Below are positions 13,204 through 13,614 of a DNA stretch of 13,614 bases, in pieces. The notes beneath the pieces are model-generated. The model was not told where the DNA came from and searched no databases. It worked only from the letters and a program-made list of their open reading frames with translations. The stretch lies in assembly GCA_937928235.1 (NCBI GenBank), contig CALEZE010000017.1, positions 1 to 13,614 of the forward strand, given 5' to 3'. Numbering within the stretch: the first letter of the stretch is position 1; each line of letters opens with the position of its first letter. Origin of the DNA: an uncultured bacterium. GTDB taxonomy: Bacteria; Patescibacteriota; Microgenomatia; UBA8517. The translations under genes were made by a program, and so were the position numbers.

Positions 13204-13614
13204 ATGGCGATAATTAACATCAAAGATGTAACAAAAACCTATGTTTTGGGCGAGGAGGTTGAGGTTCACGCGCTAAAGGGTGTGAACCTTTCAATTAAAA
13301 AAGGCGAGTTCACTTCGATTATTGGCTCTTCGGGTTCCGGCAAGTCTACTCTTATGCACATAATGGGCTTATTGGACAAGCCCACTTCAGGAGGCGTTTG
13401 GTTTTTAGACAAAAAGGTTTCTAGCCTGGATGATGACCAACTAGCTGGTCTAAGAAACGAACACATAGGCTTTGTTTTTCAGTCTTTTAATCTTTTACCT
13501 AGGACTACTGCGCTTGAAAATGTGGCTTTACCTCTGGTTTATGCAGGGGTGGGTGAAAAGGCGCGCCTGAAAAAAGCGAAAGAGAAACTCGAACAAGTTG
13601 GTCTTGGGGATAGG
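13204..13614 (+). CDS. MacB/LolD-type ABC transporter ATPase (partial, runs off the window)
   Basis: The first 137 residues of an ABC ATPase of the MacB/LolD/YknY kind, which powers export of peptides, lipoproteins or small molecules together with a separate permease. The start MAIINIKDVTKTY gives the A-loop Tyr at 13, Walker A is GSSGSGKST (41-49), and the Q-loop is FVFQSFNLLPR (90-100), followed by TALENVALPLVYAG, a pattern typical of this subfamily. The signature motif, Walker B and H-loop lie beyond the end of the window. It begins five bases after the adaptor stop, without its own Shine-Dalgarno, so it is likely coupled. A FtsX/MacB-type permease gene is expected next. Confidence 0.9.
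   Translation, partial: MAIINIKDVTKTYVLGEEVEVHALKGVNLSIKKGEFTSIIGSSGSGKSTLMHIMGLLDKPTSGGVWFLDKKVSSLDDDQLAGLRNEHIGFVFQSFNLLPRTTALENVALPLVYAGVGEKARLKKAKEKLEQVGLGDR

Noticed and set aside
1..13614. Possible alternative genetic code (TGA as glycine), known in some CPR lineages
   Set aside because: TGA ends several well-defined genes here at plausible lengths (for example at 2876, 4997, 6130, 6447 and 7566), so the standard bacterial code applies.

Overview
The window looks like part of a Candidate Phyla Radiation (Patescibacteria) genome, most likely the Microgenomates side. This is inferred from gene style, not from a marker gene. Base composition is moderately AT-rich, genes are packed with 4-26 base overlaps, Shine-Dalgarno sequences are scarce, TGA is used as a stop (so not the recoded Gracilibacteria/Absconditabacteria code), and a DUF4012 protein sits inside a glycan locus, as is common in that group.

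Bases 1-9399 are a cell-surface polysaccharide locus, all on the + strand. After the tail of an unidentified upstream gene (1-75) come an O-antigen ligase/polymerase-like membrane protein, a GT-C (ArnT/PMT-like) membrane glycosyltransferase, a GT4, a GT2, a second GT4, a small HIT-domain protein, a third GT4, a mannose-1-phosphate guanylyltransferase and a short polyprenyl-phosphate sugar-phosphate transferase. Together these could make GDP-mannose, load the first sugar phosphate on a lipid carrier, extend it with cytoplasmic GT2/GT4 enzymes, then polymerise, ligate or decorate it outside the membrane with the Wzy-like and GT-C proteins. No flippase (Wzx), chain-length regulator, phosphomannomutase or phosphomannose isomerase is present in the window.

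Bases 9433-11511 encode a large single-pass DUF4012 protein with an acidic cytoplasmic tail and a big extracytoplasmic part. It may be a distant relative of LytR-CpsA-Psr glycan-attachment enzymes (inference). Bases 11512-12097 hold the only minus-strand gene, a small three-helix membrane protein, lying between the true 3' end of the DUF4012 gene and a second, isolated copy of that 3' end. From 12098 a MacA/HlyD-like adaptor and the start of a MacB-type ABC ATPase form an export operon cut by the window edge.

Two layouts of expression are visible. Genes from the left edge to 6447 overlap or nearly abut, as in one translationally coupled operon. Several later starts (6466, 8761, 9433, 12098, and the minus-strand start at 11943) instead have a TATAAT-like hexamer ending only 7-10 bases before the ATG, which suggests leaderless transcripts.
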